64,000 bases of DNA from Microbulbifer sp. GL-2 (GTDB lineage Bacteria > Pseudomonadota > Gammaproteobacteria > Pseudomonadales > Cellvibrionaceae). This document shows positions 52,346 to 61,624 of the stretch, piece by piece (position 1 is the stretch's first letter; each line of letters opens with the position of its first letter). The stretch lies in assembly GCF_007183175.1 (NCBI RefSeq), contig NZ_AP019807.1, positions 1,713,501-1,777,500 on the forward strand, given 5' to 3'. A program made the position numbers and the translations under genes. The notes beneath the pieces were generated by a model, which was not told the origin of the DNA, made no database searches, and saw only the letters and a program-made list of their open reading frames with translations.

Positions 52346-52700
52346 CGCAGGTATGATGGGCGGGGAGAGTAAAAGCGGTTGTAATAGGGCAGCCCGCGAT
52401 AGTAGTACCTCGCCCGGTAACGGGGATTGCCACGTAATGCCGGAGAGCGGTAATAGGAATAGGCGCCACCATAATAGTAACCGTAGCGTGGCGTTACCCG
52501 ATAGTACTGATAGACCGGTGTCCGGTATGAGACATAGACATTACTGGAAGGGTAATAGTTAGGGGTAGCGTAAGGATAAACATAAGAGGAGGTATAGGCG
52601 ACTCCCCCCCACCGTAATAACCACCGGTTGTACAAGCCCCCATAGTAAGGGCCGTACATACCGTGGCGGCGATAATCACCGTCTTAACAGCTCTATTCAT
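52210..52700 (-). pseudogene. Arg/Gly/His/Tyr-rich lipoprotein, frameshifted in a G run
   Basis: The ATG at 52700 (GGAG upstream) opens MNRAVKTVIIAATVCTALTM and GAC, a lipoprotein signal, then TTGGYYGGG. At a run of seven G (minus strand of 52604-52610) the frame is lost; the matching frame continues VAYTSSYVYPYATPNYYPSS and ends with GYHRGYRGHRGYRSHRGYRG and similar repeats. One extra G would join the two. The intact product would be about 163 residues, a secreted lipoprotein with a strongly basic repeat tail. Both poly-G slippage and sequencing error explain the break. Confidence 0.75.
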
Positions 52701-52800
52701 AGTGCGTTCTCCGGTAAGTGGAATTTCCCCCCGGAGAGGCCTTGCCCACAGGGGACAAGCCCCTTACGTGTGCCAAGCAGGCGAACACTAAATTTCGGAA

Positions 52801-53139
52801 TTAATAAGGTCTGGCGCGAAAGCGTGGGTCAGGGGGATCAAGAACCTGGAAGCCCCTGTTCACTACTGCCGGTGGTCTCAGGCGATAGAAATTGCCGTCC
52901 CAGTAAAAATTGCAATGCTGCACGTTGTGGCAAGTGCCATCGGGATGGCAGTGGGCATAGCGGCCGCGCAGGTTGTAATAGGTCTTACTGTAATAAGGGC
53001 TATATCCGTAATAACTGGCTGAGCAATCGTTACTACCACAGGGATAGCCGGATCCGTTACAGGCCGAGAGGGAGAGCCCTGCTGCGATAGCGAGCACACA
53101 GCCAGCGCCACACAGCAGCCTTCTGGACAGCGGTTTCAT
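52801..53139 (-). CDS. Small Cys/Tyr-rich lipoprotein
   Basis: The 112-residue protein has a signal with lipobox SLSA|C, then a Tyr-rich and Cys-rich region (YPCGSNDCSASYYGYSPYY, AHCHPDGTCHNVQHCNFYWD) that may hold disulfides or bind metal. The ATG at 53139 has a perfect GGAGG site. It lies upstream of the frameshifted lipoprotein on the same strand. No family recognised. Confidence 0.75.
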   Translation of the reverse strand: MKPLSRRLLCGAGCVLAIAAGLSLSACNGSGYPCGSNDCSASYYGYSPYYSKTYYNLRGRYAHCHPDGTCHNVQHCNFYWDGNFYRLRPPAVVNRGFQVLDPPDPRFRARPY

Positions 53140-53358
53140 CAAGACCTCCACGCCTTTTGGCGGGTAAAACGTCTAATAATCAGCCTAGCACTTTTGTCGC
53201 AAAAATCATCACAAAGACAAAAAAATGTTCTAGTAGCTCAATTTTTCGGTTTATTTGTATCGATGGGAGGGGGGGGGTGAAAAATTCCGATCTGGAACCC
53301 CATCTGTCTGGACCAAAACGGTAAGGTGGGTAAGGGGGCAAAACCACTAAATATGCAC

Positions 53359-53390
53359 AAAATACGGAGCGATGATTCGCTCCGTATTTT
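53359..53390. terminator. Strong bidirectional terminator after hutH
   Basis: A perfect 14-bp stem (AAAATACGGAGCGA, 53359-53372, with TCGCTCCGTATTTT, 53377-53390) has a TGAT loop. Read on the minus strand it ends hutH transcription. Confidence 0.92.
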
Positions 53391-53438
53391 GTCAAAGAGG
53401 CTTCTGTCAGCTGTGGTTGCTGCAGGAGCTGGATCGAA

Positions 53439-54989
53439 TTAACTGGCGCTTGGCAGTACTATCGGATCGACGGCCTGCAGATAAACGCCGCTACTCAGCA
53501 ACTGTTTGGCTTCTTCAATATCCGGAGCAAAATAACGGTCCTTATCGTAGAAAGGTACGCGCTCGCGCAGTTTTGCCTTGGCGGCTTCCAGTTTTTCTGT
53601 GGACTTCAATGGTGCGCGGAAATCCAGCCCCTGGCAGGCGGCAAGCAGTTCTACGGCAAGGATGCCACAGGTATTATCGGCCATATCTCGCAGGCGACGG
53701 CCGGCGAAAGTGGCCATCGAGACATGGTCTTCCTGGTTGGCTGAGGTGGGCAGGGAGTCCACGCAGGCGGGATGTGCTATGGATTTGTTTTCGCTGGCCA
53801 AGGCGGCGGCAGTGACCTGGGCGATCATAAAGCCAGAATTGACCCCACCATTTTCCACCAAGAAAGGTGGCAGGCCGGACAGGTTGCTGTCGATCAGTAA
53901 TGCCATACGGCGTTCGGACAGCGAACCAATTTCCGCCAGCGCCAGTGCGAGATTATCGGCGACCATGGCCACTGGTTCTGCATGGAAATTGCCACCGGAA
54001 ATGATATCGGAGTTTTCCGGATTCTCCGCATCGGTAAATACCAATGGGTTATCGGATACACCATTCGACTCGGCCAGTAATACTTCGGCAGCGAAGCGCA
54101 TTTGCTGCAGGCAGGCGCCCATTACCTGGGGCTGGCAGCGCAGGGAGTAGGGGTCCTGCACTTTTTCGCAGAATTCGTGGGAGTCGCCGATCTGGCTGGT
54201 CTCACCGAGCAGCTCCCGATATACGGCTGCCACATCTCGCTGTGCGCGCTGGCCGCGTGCGTTGTGGATGCGGTCGTCGAAGGGGCGGCGCGAGCCTTTG
54301 GCGGCTTCGAGTGTTATGGCACCGGCAACCAGTGCGCCGGCGAACAGGTCTTCGCTGGCAAACAGTCCCTTTAGGGCAAAGGCAGTGGACGCCTGGGTGC
54401 CATTCAAAAGTGCCAAGCCCTCTTTGGGAGCCAGAGTAATGGGCTCCAGGCCGGCGGCCTTAAGACCTTCATGGGCGCTTTTGCGCTCGCCCTTGATAAT
54501 TACTTCACCCTCGCCCAACAGAACCACACTCATATGGGCTAAAGGCGCAAGATCGCCGGAAGCACCTACGGAGCCCTTCTCTGGGATTGCAGGGTAAACG
54601 CCAGCATTAACCAGCTGCATCAGCGCCTCGATAACTTGTGGGCGCACGCCAGAAAAACCACGGGCGAGGGAATTGATTTTTAGCACCATTAACAGACGCA
54701 CGGTGGCTTCACTCATAAAGTTGCCGGTGCCGGCGGCATGGCTCAAAACGATAGCGCGCTGCAGGTTTTCCAGATCGTGCTTTTCGATACGGGTGTTTGC
54801 CAATAATCCAAACCCAGTATTGATACCGTAAACCGTGCGACCTTCAGTAATTACCTCGGCAACGGTATGAGCGGAGGCTTCGATAGCGGGGTAGGCACTT
54901 TTTGCCAGGGATAACTGAACTGACTCGCGAGCAACACGGCGCAGCTGTGCCAGGCTCAGTTGGCCAGGATTTATTTCCAATTGATACAT
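53439..54989 (-). CDS. hutH: Histidine ammonia-lyase
   Basis: HutH removes ammonia from histidine to give trans-urocanate. The 516-residue protein forms its MIO cofactor from Ala143-Ser144-Gly145 in GSVGASGDLAPLAH. Other landmarks are VYGINTGFG and QDPYSLRCQPQVMG. The ATG at 54989 is preferred to the TTG at 55004. It is last in hutC-hutU-hutH. Confidence 0.97.
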   Translation of the reverse strand: MYQLEINPGQLSLAQLRRVARESVQLSLAKSAYPAIEASAHTVAEVITEGRTVYGINTGFGLLANTRIEKHDLENLQRAIVLSHAAGTGNFMSEATVRLLMVLKINSLARGFSGVRPQVIEALMQLVNAGVYPAIPEKGSVGASGDLAPLAHMSVVLLGEGEVIIKGERKSAHEGLKAAGLEPITLAPKEGLALLNGTQASTAFALKGLFASEDLFAGALVAGAITLEAAKGSRRPFDDRIHNARGQRAQRDVAAVYRELLGETSQIGDSHEFCEKVQDPYSLRCQPQVMGACLQQMRFAAEVLLAESNGVSDNPLVFTDAENPENSDIISGGNFHAEPVAMVADNLALALAEIGSLSERRMALLIDSNLSGLPPFLVENGGVNSGFMIAQVTAAALASENKSIAHPACVDSLPTSANQEDHVSMATFAGRRLRDMADNTCGILAVELLAACQGLDFRAPLKSTEKLEAAKAKLRERVPFYDKDRYFAPDIEEAKQLLSSGVYLQAVDPIVLPSAS

Positions 54990-55104
54990 AAATAATTTCA
55001 CCAATAAACATTTACTGCCTTGGCGCCAGCTTGAGCACGGCCCAATATCAATTTATCGGGTAGTGTATTAAATTTGCCGACGCAATTTTTATTGCGGTAA
55101 AAAA

Positions 55105-56781
55105 TCAGTCTTTCAACATTGGCAGGTCCAGGCCCTGCTCTTTCGCACAGTTTTTTGCAATTTCATATCCGGCATCGGCATGACGCATCACACCAGTGGC
55201 GGGGTCGTTCCAGAGAACGCGCTCAATACGTTTACCTGCCGCTTCGGTGCCGTCACACACAATCACTACACCAGAATGCTGGGAGAAGCCCATGCCCACA
55301 CCACCGCCATGGTGCAGGGACACCCATGTGGCACCGGAGGCAGTGTTAAGCAGCGCGTTCAGCAGCGGCCAGTCGGAGACGGCGTCGGAGCCGTCCATCA
55401 TGGCTTCGGTTTCGCGGTTGGGGCTGGCTACAGAGCCGCTGTCGAGGTGATCGCGGCCGATTACTACCGGCGCTTCCAATTCACCGTTGGCCACCATTTC
55501 GTTAAACGCCAATGCCAGGCGCGCGCGATCTTTCAGGCCCACCCAACAGATACGTGCGGGCAGTCCCTGGAAGTGAATGCGCTCGCGAGCCATATCGAGC
55601 CAGTTGTGCAGTTGTGGATTGTCGGGAATCAGTTCTTTAACTTTTGCATCGGTCTTGTAGATATCCTCCGGGTTGCCGGACAGGGCGGCCCAACGGAAAG
55701 GACCTACACCTTCGCAGAACAGCGGGCGAATATAGGCGGGTACAAAACCGGGAAAATCAAAGGCATTTTCCACACCTTCTTCGAGGGCCATCTGACGAAT
55801 ATTATTGCCGTAGTCGAGGGTGGCGGCGCCTCGCTTCTGCAGTTCCAGCATGGCTTCGACCTGAACAGCCATGGATTGCTTGGCCGCTTTCACTACTGCA
55901 GCTTCGTCCTTTTTACGCATTTCCGCAGCGTATTCCATAGACCAGCCTTTGGGCAGGTAGCCATTTAAAGGGTCGTGTGCGGAAGTCTGGTCGGTAACCG
56001 AGTCCGGCAGGATATTGCGCTGGACAACTTCCGGGAAAATATCGGCTGCATTGCCCAGCAGGCCCACGGAAACAGCTTTGCCCTTTTCCGTAGCCTCTCC
56101 AATCATTTGCAGTGCTTCATCAAGGCTGGTGGCTTTTTTGTCTACATAGCCGGTGCGCAGACGGAAATCGATGCGGGTTTCATCGCACTCCACCGCAATC
56201 ATGCTGAATCCAGCCATGGTGGCTGCCAGTGGCTGCGCACCGCCCATGCCGCCGAGGCCAGCGGTCAGAATCCATTTGCCTTTTGCTTCGCTATCAAAAT
56301 GTTTGCGTGCAACTGCAGCAAAGGTTTCGTAGGTGCCCTGCACGATGCCTTGGGAACCTATATAAATCCAGGAGCCGGCAGTCATCTGGCCGTACATTGC
56401 CAGGCCTTTTTTATCCAGCTCATTGAAGTGTTCCCAGTTGGCCCAATGGGGTACCAGGTTGGAATTGGCAATTAACACACGCGGCGCGTCGGCGTGGGTT
56501 TTAAATACGCCTACGGGCTTGCCGGACTGTACCAAGAGAGTTTCATCGTCTTCCAAGCGCTTGAGTACTTCGACAATCTTATCGAAGCACTCCCAATCTC
56601 TCGCGGCACGGCCGATACCGCCGTAAACCACCAGGTCTTCCGGGCGTTCTGCCACTTCGGCGTCCAGGTTGTTCATTAACATGCGCAGGGGAGCTTCGGT
56701 GAGCCAGCTTTTGGCATTGAGTTTTGTGCCGTGAGGAGCGCTGATTTTACGGCTTGGATCGTGACGTTTATCGGTGGGCAT
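55105..56781 (-). CDS. hutU: Urocanate hydratase
   Basis: HutU hydrates urocanate to imidazolonepropionate using tightly bound NAD. The 558-residue length is standard. Landmarks include NNLDAEVAERPEDLVVYGGI, the NAD-site GGMGGAQPLAATMAG and the C-terminal WVSLHHGGGVGMGFSQHSG. It lies between hutC and hutH. Confidence 0.98.
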   Translation of the reverse strand: MPTDKRHDPSRKISAPHGTKLNAKSWLTEAPLRMLMNNLDAEVAERPEDLVVYGGIGRAARDWECFDKIVEVLKRLEDDETLLVQSGKPVGVFKTHADAPRVLIANSNLVPHWANWEHFNELDKKGLAMYGQMTAGSWIYIGSQGIVQGTYETFAAVARKHFDSEAKGKWILTAGLGGMGGAQPLAATMAGFSMIAVECDETRIDFRLRTGYVDKKATSLDEALQMIGEATEKGKAVSVGLLGNAADIFPEVVQRNILPDSVTDQTSAHDPLNGYLPKGWSMEYAAEMRKKDEAAVVKAAKQSMAVQVEAMLELQKRGAATLDYGNNIRQMALEEGVENAFDFPGFVPAYIRPLFCEGVGPFRWAALSGNPEDIYKTDAKVKELIPDNPQLHNWLDMARERIHFQGLPARICWVGLKDRARLALAFNEMVANGELEAPVVIGRDHLDSGSVASPNRETEAMMDGSDAVSDWPLLNALLNTASGATWVSLHHGGGVGMGFSQHSGVVIVCDGTEAAGKRIERVLWNDPATGVMRHADAGYEIAKNCAKEQGLDLPMLKD

Positions 56782-56873
56782 GGGTTCCTCGCAAGAAATG
56801 TCTGGTAAAAATTCACTTGCCTCTGTTTCTGGCTATCTGGCCAGCAGGGGCATCATCGGGGATAAATCAGTAA

Positions 56874-57584
56874 CTAGAATCTCAGTTGTGCTCCCAGGCG
56901 ATAACGGTTCCCCGGATGCACTAGGCGTGCAAAACTCACGGTGCCGGCACTGCTCTTGGTGCGCCGCCAAACCTGTAAGCATGCATCGCCGGTCGCTATT
57001 TCCAGGGCGTAGGCGATGGATGCCTCCGCGGCAATTGCCTCCACGGTAGTGTCTGCCTCGGTTAAAGGTGCGACCCTGGAAAGATAGGCGTTGGGCGTGG
57101 TATGGGCGAAATCCTGTTGCAGGTATTCCGGGGCCAGGGCCGGATTGGTAAAGCGCTCTTCCCACTGGATTGGCAGGCTGTTATCGCAGTGCACAATAAT
57201 GGAGTGAAATACCTTGGCCTGTTCGGGTACTTCCAGAGCACGGGCCACCTCTGCACTAGCCATACACTGCTGCGCCAGCAAAATTCGGTTGCTGTAGCTG
57301 TGTCCCCGTGCAGAAATCTCATCGGCAATATTGCGCACCTCCAGCAGGGAGCCTGCCGGCACAGGCTCGGCGACAAATGTACCAAGCCCCTGGGAACGCA
57401 TCAGTACCCTTTCATCGGTCAATTCGCTCAACGCGCGCCTGGCAGTCATGCGACTGACGCTAAATTCCTGCGCAAGCTGGTTTTCCGAGGGCACCTGGAA
57501 GTGGATGGGCCAGGCACCGGATTCAATTTTTTGACGGATATGGCGTTTAATCGCCGCGTAGCGTGGTTCGCTTGCAGTATTCAT
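56874..57584 (-). CDS. hutC: Histidine utilization repressor, GntR/HutC family
   Basis: HutC represses hut genes until urocanate binds. The 236-residue protein has an N-terminal GntR winged helix (YAAIKRHIRQKIESG, PSENQLAQEFSVSRMTARRA) and a UTRA ligand-binding domain (about 90-236). The likely operator lies just upstream (57610-57633) and would control both hutC-U-H and the divergent hutI-G. Confidence 0.95.
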   Translation of the reverse strand: MNTASEPRYAAIKRHIRQKIESGAWPIHFQVPSENQLAQEFSVSRMTARRALSELTDERVLMRSQGLGTFVAEPVPAGSLLEVRNIADEISARGHSYSNRILLAQQCMASAEVARALEVPEQAKVFHSIIVHCDNSLPIQWEERFTNPALAPEYLQQDFAHTTPNAYLSRVAPLTEADTTVEAIAAEASIAYALEIATGDACLQVWRRTKSSAGTVSFARLVHPGNRYRLGAQLRF

Positions 57585-57609
57585 AGACTCAGGTAAAGTG
57601 CTGAATGTT

Positions 57610-57633
57610 CTTGTATATGGTTGTATATACAAG
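57610..57633. promoter_or_regulatory. HutC-type operator
   Basis: TTGTATATACAA (57621-57632) is a perfect palindrome. A half-site CTTGTATAT lies directly beside it (57610-57618). It lies between hutC and hutI, just upstream of the hutC start. TTGTAT/ATACAA half-sites resemble HutC operators known from pseudomonads. Confidence 0.8.
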
Positions 57634-57773
57634 ATTGTTTGCGGCTACTATGGTGGCCAGAATGATGACTGTCAAGCCGTGGCTATGGCCTGTATCCTGA
57701 ACGCCTCGGTTTTCACCCGGCAGCCTTGCTGGGATCTATGGTTTAAGAAGGGAAAGCGCGCCGCTAGAAGCTT

Positions 57774-59003
57774 ATGACAGAACGCTGTGACCTACTGATT
57801 ACAAATGTGAATGCCGCCACCATGGACCCCTCGATTGTGGGGGCCTACGGTGCTGTGGAGGATGCCGCTGTAGCGGTGACCGGTGGCAAGATTGTCTGGC
57901 TGGGGCCACGCCGGGAATTGCCGGACTGCGCCCCAGATGAAATTGTGGATGGTGAAGGCCAGTGGCTGACGCCTGGCCTGATCGATTGTCATACCCATTT
58001 GATATACGGCGGTCATCGAGCTGGTGAGTTCGCCCGCCGCCTGGGAGGGGAGAGCTACGAAGAGGTGGCCCGAGCCGGCGGTGGTATTATCTCTACGGTG
58101 CGCGCCACCCGCGCAGCCAGTGCCGAGCAACTGTATCGATTATCTGAACCGCGCCTGCATGCCCTGATGTCTGAAGGGGTTACCACGGTGGAAATTAAAT
58201 CCGGTTACGGCCTGGACCTGGACACAGAGCTTAAACAGTTGCGCACAGCCCGCCGCCTGGCCCAACACAATACAGTGAATATTGTGACCAGTTGCCTGGC
58301 TGCTCATGCCCTGCCACCGGAATACGACGGCCGTGCCGATGAATATATCGACCTGATTTGCGAGCAGATCCTGCCGGCGGTGGCCCGTGAGCAGCTGGCT
58401 GATGCTGTGGATATGTTTTGTGAAACCATCGGCTTCTCCGTGGATCAGTGTCAGCGAGTAATTGATGCCGCAAAGAAGCTGGATCTACCGGTAAAAGTTC
58501 ACGCCGAACAGCTTGCCCGCACTGGTGCTACCGCCATGGCTACCAAGGCAGGCGCGCTGTCTGTAGACCATATCGAATACATCAGCGACGCAGACGTATT
58601 GGCTATGGCTGAGAGTGGTACCGTCGCAGTACTGTTGCCTGGCGCTTTTTATACCTTGCATGAAACCCAGGTTCCGCCAATAGAAAAGTTGCGTGACTCG
58701 GGAGTGTGTATGGCCCTGTCTACCGACTTGAACCCTGGCAGTTGCCCCATCGCTTCTCTGCGCCTGATGATGAATATGGGCTGTAACCTGTTTGGGCTTA
58801 CCCCTGCTGAAGCGTTGGCTGGTGTGACCCGCTCGGCGGCGCGCGCATTGGGGCTGTGCTGCTCCCGTGGTGTACTGCGCCCGGGGCTGCGTGCAGATAT
58901 GGTGCTGTGGCCAATGGATACCCCGGACCTGCTGGCTTACGAAGTGGGTGCGCTGAAGCCCGCACAAATTTTCCTCGGAGGTAGAGATGTTACAGCTGGC
59001 TGA
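57774..59003 (+). CDS. hutI: Imidazolonepropionase
   Basis: HutI opens the imidazolone ring to give N-formimino-L-glutamate. The 409-residue amidohydrolase has the metal motif DCHTHLIYGGHRAGEF, then VEIKSGYGLD, HAEQ, LSVDHIEY and LSTDLNPGSCP. The ATG at 57774 has a GAAG site. It is followed by hutG with a 17-base overlap. Confidence 0.97.
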   Translation: MTERCDLLITNVNAATMDPSIVGAYGAVEDAAVAVTGGKIVWLGPRRELPDCAPDEIVDGEGQWLTPGLIDCHTHLIYGGHRAGEFARRLGGESYEEVARAGGGIISTVRATRAASAEQLYRLSEPRLHALMSEGVTTVEIKSGYGLDLDTELKQLRTARRLAQHNTVNIVTSCLAAHALPPEYDGRADEYIDLICEQILPAVAREQLADAVDMFCETIGFSVDQCQRVIDAAKKLDLPVKVHAEQLARTGATAMATKAGALSVDHIEYISDADVLAMAESGTVAVLLPGAFYTLHETQVPPIEKLRDSGVCMALSTDLNPGSCPIASLRLMMNMGCNLFGLTPAEALAGVTRSAARALGLCCSRGVLRPGLRADMVLWPMDTPDLLAYEVGALKPAQIFLGGRDVTAG

Positions 59004-59949
59004 TATGCACCTGTGGAGTGGCCGCACCGATAGCGAGGATGGCCGCGCCGGTGAGCGCTGGCACCAGCGAATTTCGCCACTGCAGCTGGATAACCCTCCG
59101 GGAATCGCCATATTAGGTTTTGCCTCCGATGAGGGAGTGCGTCGTAACAAAGGGCGTATCGGTGCTGCCAAAGGGCCGCGCATCCTGCGCCTGGCTATGG
59201 CCAACCTGCCGGCCACTTTTGATTTGCCGCTTTATGATGCGGGTAATGTGCGTGTGGAGCGCGAGGATCTGGAGTCCGGCCAGGCGCTATTGGGTGCGCG
59301 AATTAATGAGCTGCTGGACAATGGCCACTTCCCAATGATTCTAGGCGGCGGCCATGAAATTGCCTTCGGTAGTTACCAGGGCATTGCGCGTTGGATGCGT
59401 GAGCAACAGCGGGATAAAAGCCTGGGAATAATTAATTTTGATGCGCACCTGGACCTTCGTATCCCTGCGCCCAAGGGCTCCTCGGGGACACCCTTTTATC
59501 AAATTGCCGAGCAGTGCCAGATCAACGGTCGGCCATTTAATTATCTCTGTGTTGGTGCTGCCGATAATGCCAACACGCCGGCTCTATATAACCGTGCTGA
59601 TGAGCTGGGTGTTGAGGTAATTCGAGATAGAGAAATCAGCAGCTGGAACCTGGAAAAGGTGAAAGACCAGATTCGTGATTTCACCGATAGAGTTGATTTT
59701 GTTTATCTCACTGTGTGCCTGGATGTATTGCCTGCTGCAGTGATGCCGGCTGTCAGTGCCCCATCTGGTCGGGGCGTGCCGTTGGAATTACTTGAAGTTC
59801 TACTGGATACGGTACTGAGTTCCAATAAAGTCTGTCTTGCGGATATGGCTGAATTCAATCCCTACTTTGATATTGAAGATCATGCTGCACGGACGGCGGC
59901 ACGACTCGGTTTCCAAATAGTAAATAGTGCGGCCAATCGGGTCTCCTGA
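58987..59949 (+). CDS. hutG: Formimidoylglutamase
   Basis: HutG cleaves formiminoglutamate to glutamate and formamide. The 320-residue arginase-fold enzyme has the dimanganese ligands in GGGHEIAFGSY, INFDAHLDLR and VCLDVLPAAVMPAVSAP. The pathway thus runs in four steps without HutF. Confidence 0.95.
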   Translation: MLQLADMHLWSGRTDSEDGRAGERWHQRISPLQLDNPPGIAILGFASDEGVRRNKGRIGAAKGPRILRLAMANLPATFDLPLYDAGNVRVEREDLESGQALLGARINELLDNGHFPMILGGGHEIAFGSYQGIARWMREQQRDKSLGIINFDAHLDLRIPAPKGSSGTPFYQIAEQCQINGRPFNYLCVGAADNANTPALYNRADELGVEVIRDREISSWNLEKVKDQIRDFTDRVDFVYLTVCLDVLPAAVMPAVSAPSGRGVPLELLEVLLDTVLSSNKVCLADMAEFNPYFDIEDHAARTAARLGFQIVNSAANRVS

Positions 59950-60105
59950 GTTTCTTTTTAAATTAATATTTAGAAAGGGTTGCGGCGATAGTTATCAGCC
60001 GCAAGCCTGTATTACCTGTGAAATGATGAATTACATCCGCATACTGTTTTGACTCCTTTACTTTTTGCCGGATTGATCACCAACTGAATGCTTCCAGAGG
60101 CCAGA

Positions 60106-60996
60106 ATGATAAAAAACCTGGAAATTCACCATCTAAAAACACTGAAAGCACTGTATGAATTTGGAAGCTTATCCCGGGCCTCAGAACACCTGCAGATATC
60201 CCAGCAGGCCGTAAGTTCGCAGCTGAAGAGAATCAGAGTGCTTGTTGGGGATAATTTGTTTGTGCGAACCGGCCATGGAATGGCGCCCACTAATTATGCA
60301 AGGTTGATAGAACCACAAGTCTATCGAGTACTTGCTCTTATCAATGAGATTCCTGCACCGGATGCTATCGATTTAAAAAGTGCGCAAAGGACATTAGTAA
60401 TATCCGCAACAGATTACACACAAAAAATCATTCTTTCCGAGCTAATTGACGAATTGAGAAATTATGCGCCCAATACGAGGCTAGTAGTCACAAATATCGA
60501 AAGTGCCACTTTGCCCCAAAAAATGCATCAAGGTGAGATCGATCTTGCTTTTACCTCTGAAGGCTACGTACCGGAAGGCCTGGAGTCTGTATCATTATTT
60601 ACAGAGAAGTATCTGTGTGTAACGGCAAAGAAAGAACTTTCCTCAGAAGGAGCTCTGTCGATTGATGAATTGGTTGGCTACAGATTCATAATTACTTCAC
60701 CCAGTGTGGGTGGCCTGAAAGGGTCGGCGGATCGCTGGTTTGAAAATCAGGGGCTGCAAAGGGATGTGGTTATTTCTGTTCCATCATTTTTTATGGCCAA
60801 GGAATATCTGAAGAAAACTGATGCAGTTGGTTTTATACCATCCCGTCTATTACCAGAAAAAGGGTTGTACGATATTTCTCTTGAAAAATATCCACCAGGA
60901 TATGAAGTCGTGGCAGCTTTTCATCCCAGTGCGCGGCATGATCCGCTAGTGGGCTGGTTAATTGATAAGCTCACGGAAAGATTCCGTAATCAATAA
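60106..60996 (+). CDS. LysR-family transcriptional regulator, paralogue of the 15.3-kb regulator
   Basis: The 296-residue protein has an N-terminal helix-turn-helix (GSLSRASEHLQISQQAVSSQ) and a LysR effector domain. The ATG at 60106 has an AGAGG site; the ATG at 60088 is weaker. It is similar to the regulator at 15299-16258 throughout. It follows hutG and precedes a RidA gene. Whether it controls hut, ridA or a distant target is not visible. Confidence 0.87.
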   Translation: MIKNLEIHHLKTLKALYEFGSLSRASEHLQISQQAVSSQLKRIRVLVGDNLFVRTGHGMAPTNYARLIEPQVYRVLALINEIPAPDAIDLKSAQRTLVISATDYTQKIILSELIDELRNYAPNTRLVVTNIESATLPQKMHQGEIDLAFTSEGYVPEGLESVSLFTEKYLCVTAKKELSSEGALSIDELVGYRFIITSPSVGGLKGSADRWFENQGLQRDVVISVPSFFMAKEYLKKTDAVGFIPSRLLPEKGLYDISLEKYPPGYEVVAAFHPSARHDPLVGWLIDKLTERFRNQ

Positions 60997-61094
60997 ACGA
61001 TAGCTTGTACCCGTAACAAGTCTGGATTGATCGCTCAACCGGGCCATCCCCCATACTATAAGCCTTCAGTTATCTGATGATTTATAGGCTTTAC

Positions 61095-61496
61095 ATGAGT
61101 ATTGTAAATATTAATCCGGCATCGCTTTATGATGGCAGTCCGTTCAGCCTTTCCCAGGCCAGAGTGGATACAGACTGTAATTTGATATTTGTATCCGGAC
61201 AGGTGGACTGGGATACGGACTGTGAAGTAATCAATAACACAATTGAGGCACAGACTGAAAGTGCGGCTAAAAACCTACTTACCGTTTTAACCGAAGGTGG
61301 TTCTGCGGTTGAAAATTTACTGCACCTGCGCATTTATGTCAGAGGCGAACTTGGTGACCATATACCTAAGGTCGTACCAATTATCGCAAAATATTTAGGT
61401 GCCCCCCGTCCAGCGATAACCGGAATAGGGGTGGCGTCCTTGGCCACGCCAGAGACATTAATTGAAATCGAAGCTGTGGCTAAAATATCAACTTAG
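61095..61496 (+). CDS. RidA family protein
   Basis: The 133-residue protein belongs to the RidA/YjgF family, whose members hydrolyse reactive enamines and imines from PLP enzymes. FVSGQVDWDTDCE, NLLHLRIYVRG and PAITGIGVASLATPETLIEIEAVA match the family core. The Arg that classical RidA proteins use for the substrate carboxylate (usually before the final strand) is not at the expected place, so it may be a non-deaminating subtype. The ATG at 61095 is preferred. Confidence 0.87.
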   Translation: MSIVNINPASLYDGSPFSLSQARVDTDCNLIFVSGQVDWDTDCEVINNTIEAQTESAAKNLLTVLTEGGSAVENLLHLRIYVRGELGDHIPKVVPIIAKYLGAPRPAITGIGVASLATPETLIEIEAVAKIST

Positions 61497-61505
61497 ACAT
61501 TTCCA

Positions 61506-61529
61506 AGTAGCCCTGTGAGCGGGGCTACT
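61506..61529 (+). terminator. Terminator after the RidA gene
   Basis: AGTAGCCC (61506-61513) pairs with GGGCTACT (61522-61529); GCGCTTTTC follows. Confidence 0.65.
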
Positions 61530-61624
61530 GCGCTTTTCTCGGAATACCTTAGGTGTCCCCTTGGTTGAAAGTCAGCCTGTGCCAAAGCTTATCGTAACGT
61601 TATTAACTGGATCTATTACTGGTT

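Noticed and set aside
55180..55968. A 262-codon plus-strand open frame
   Set aside because: Antisense to hutU, no ribosome-binding site and no family match.
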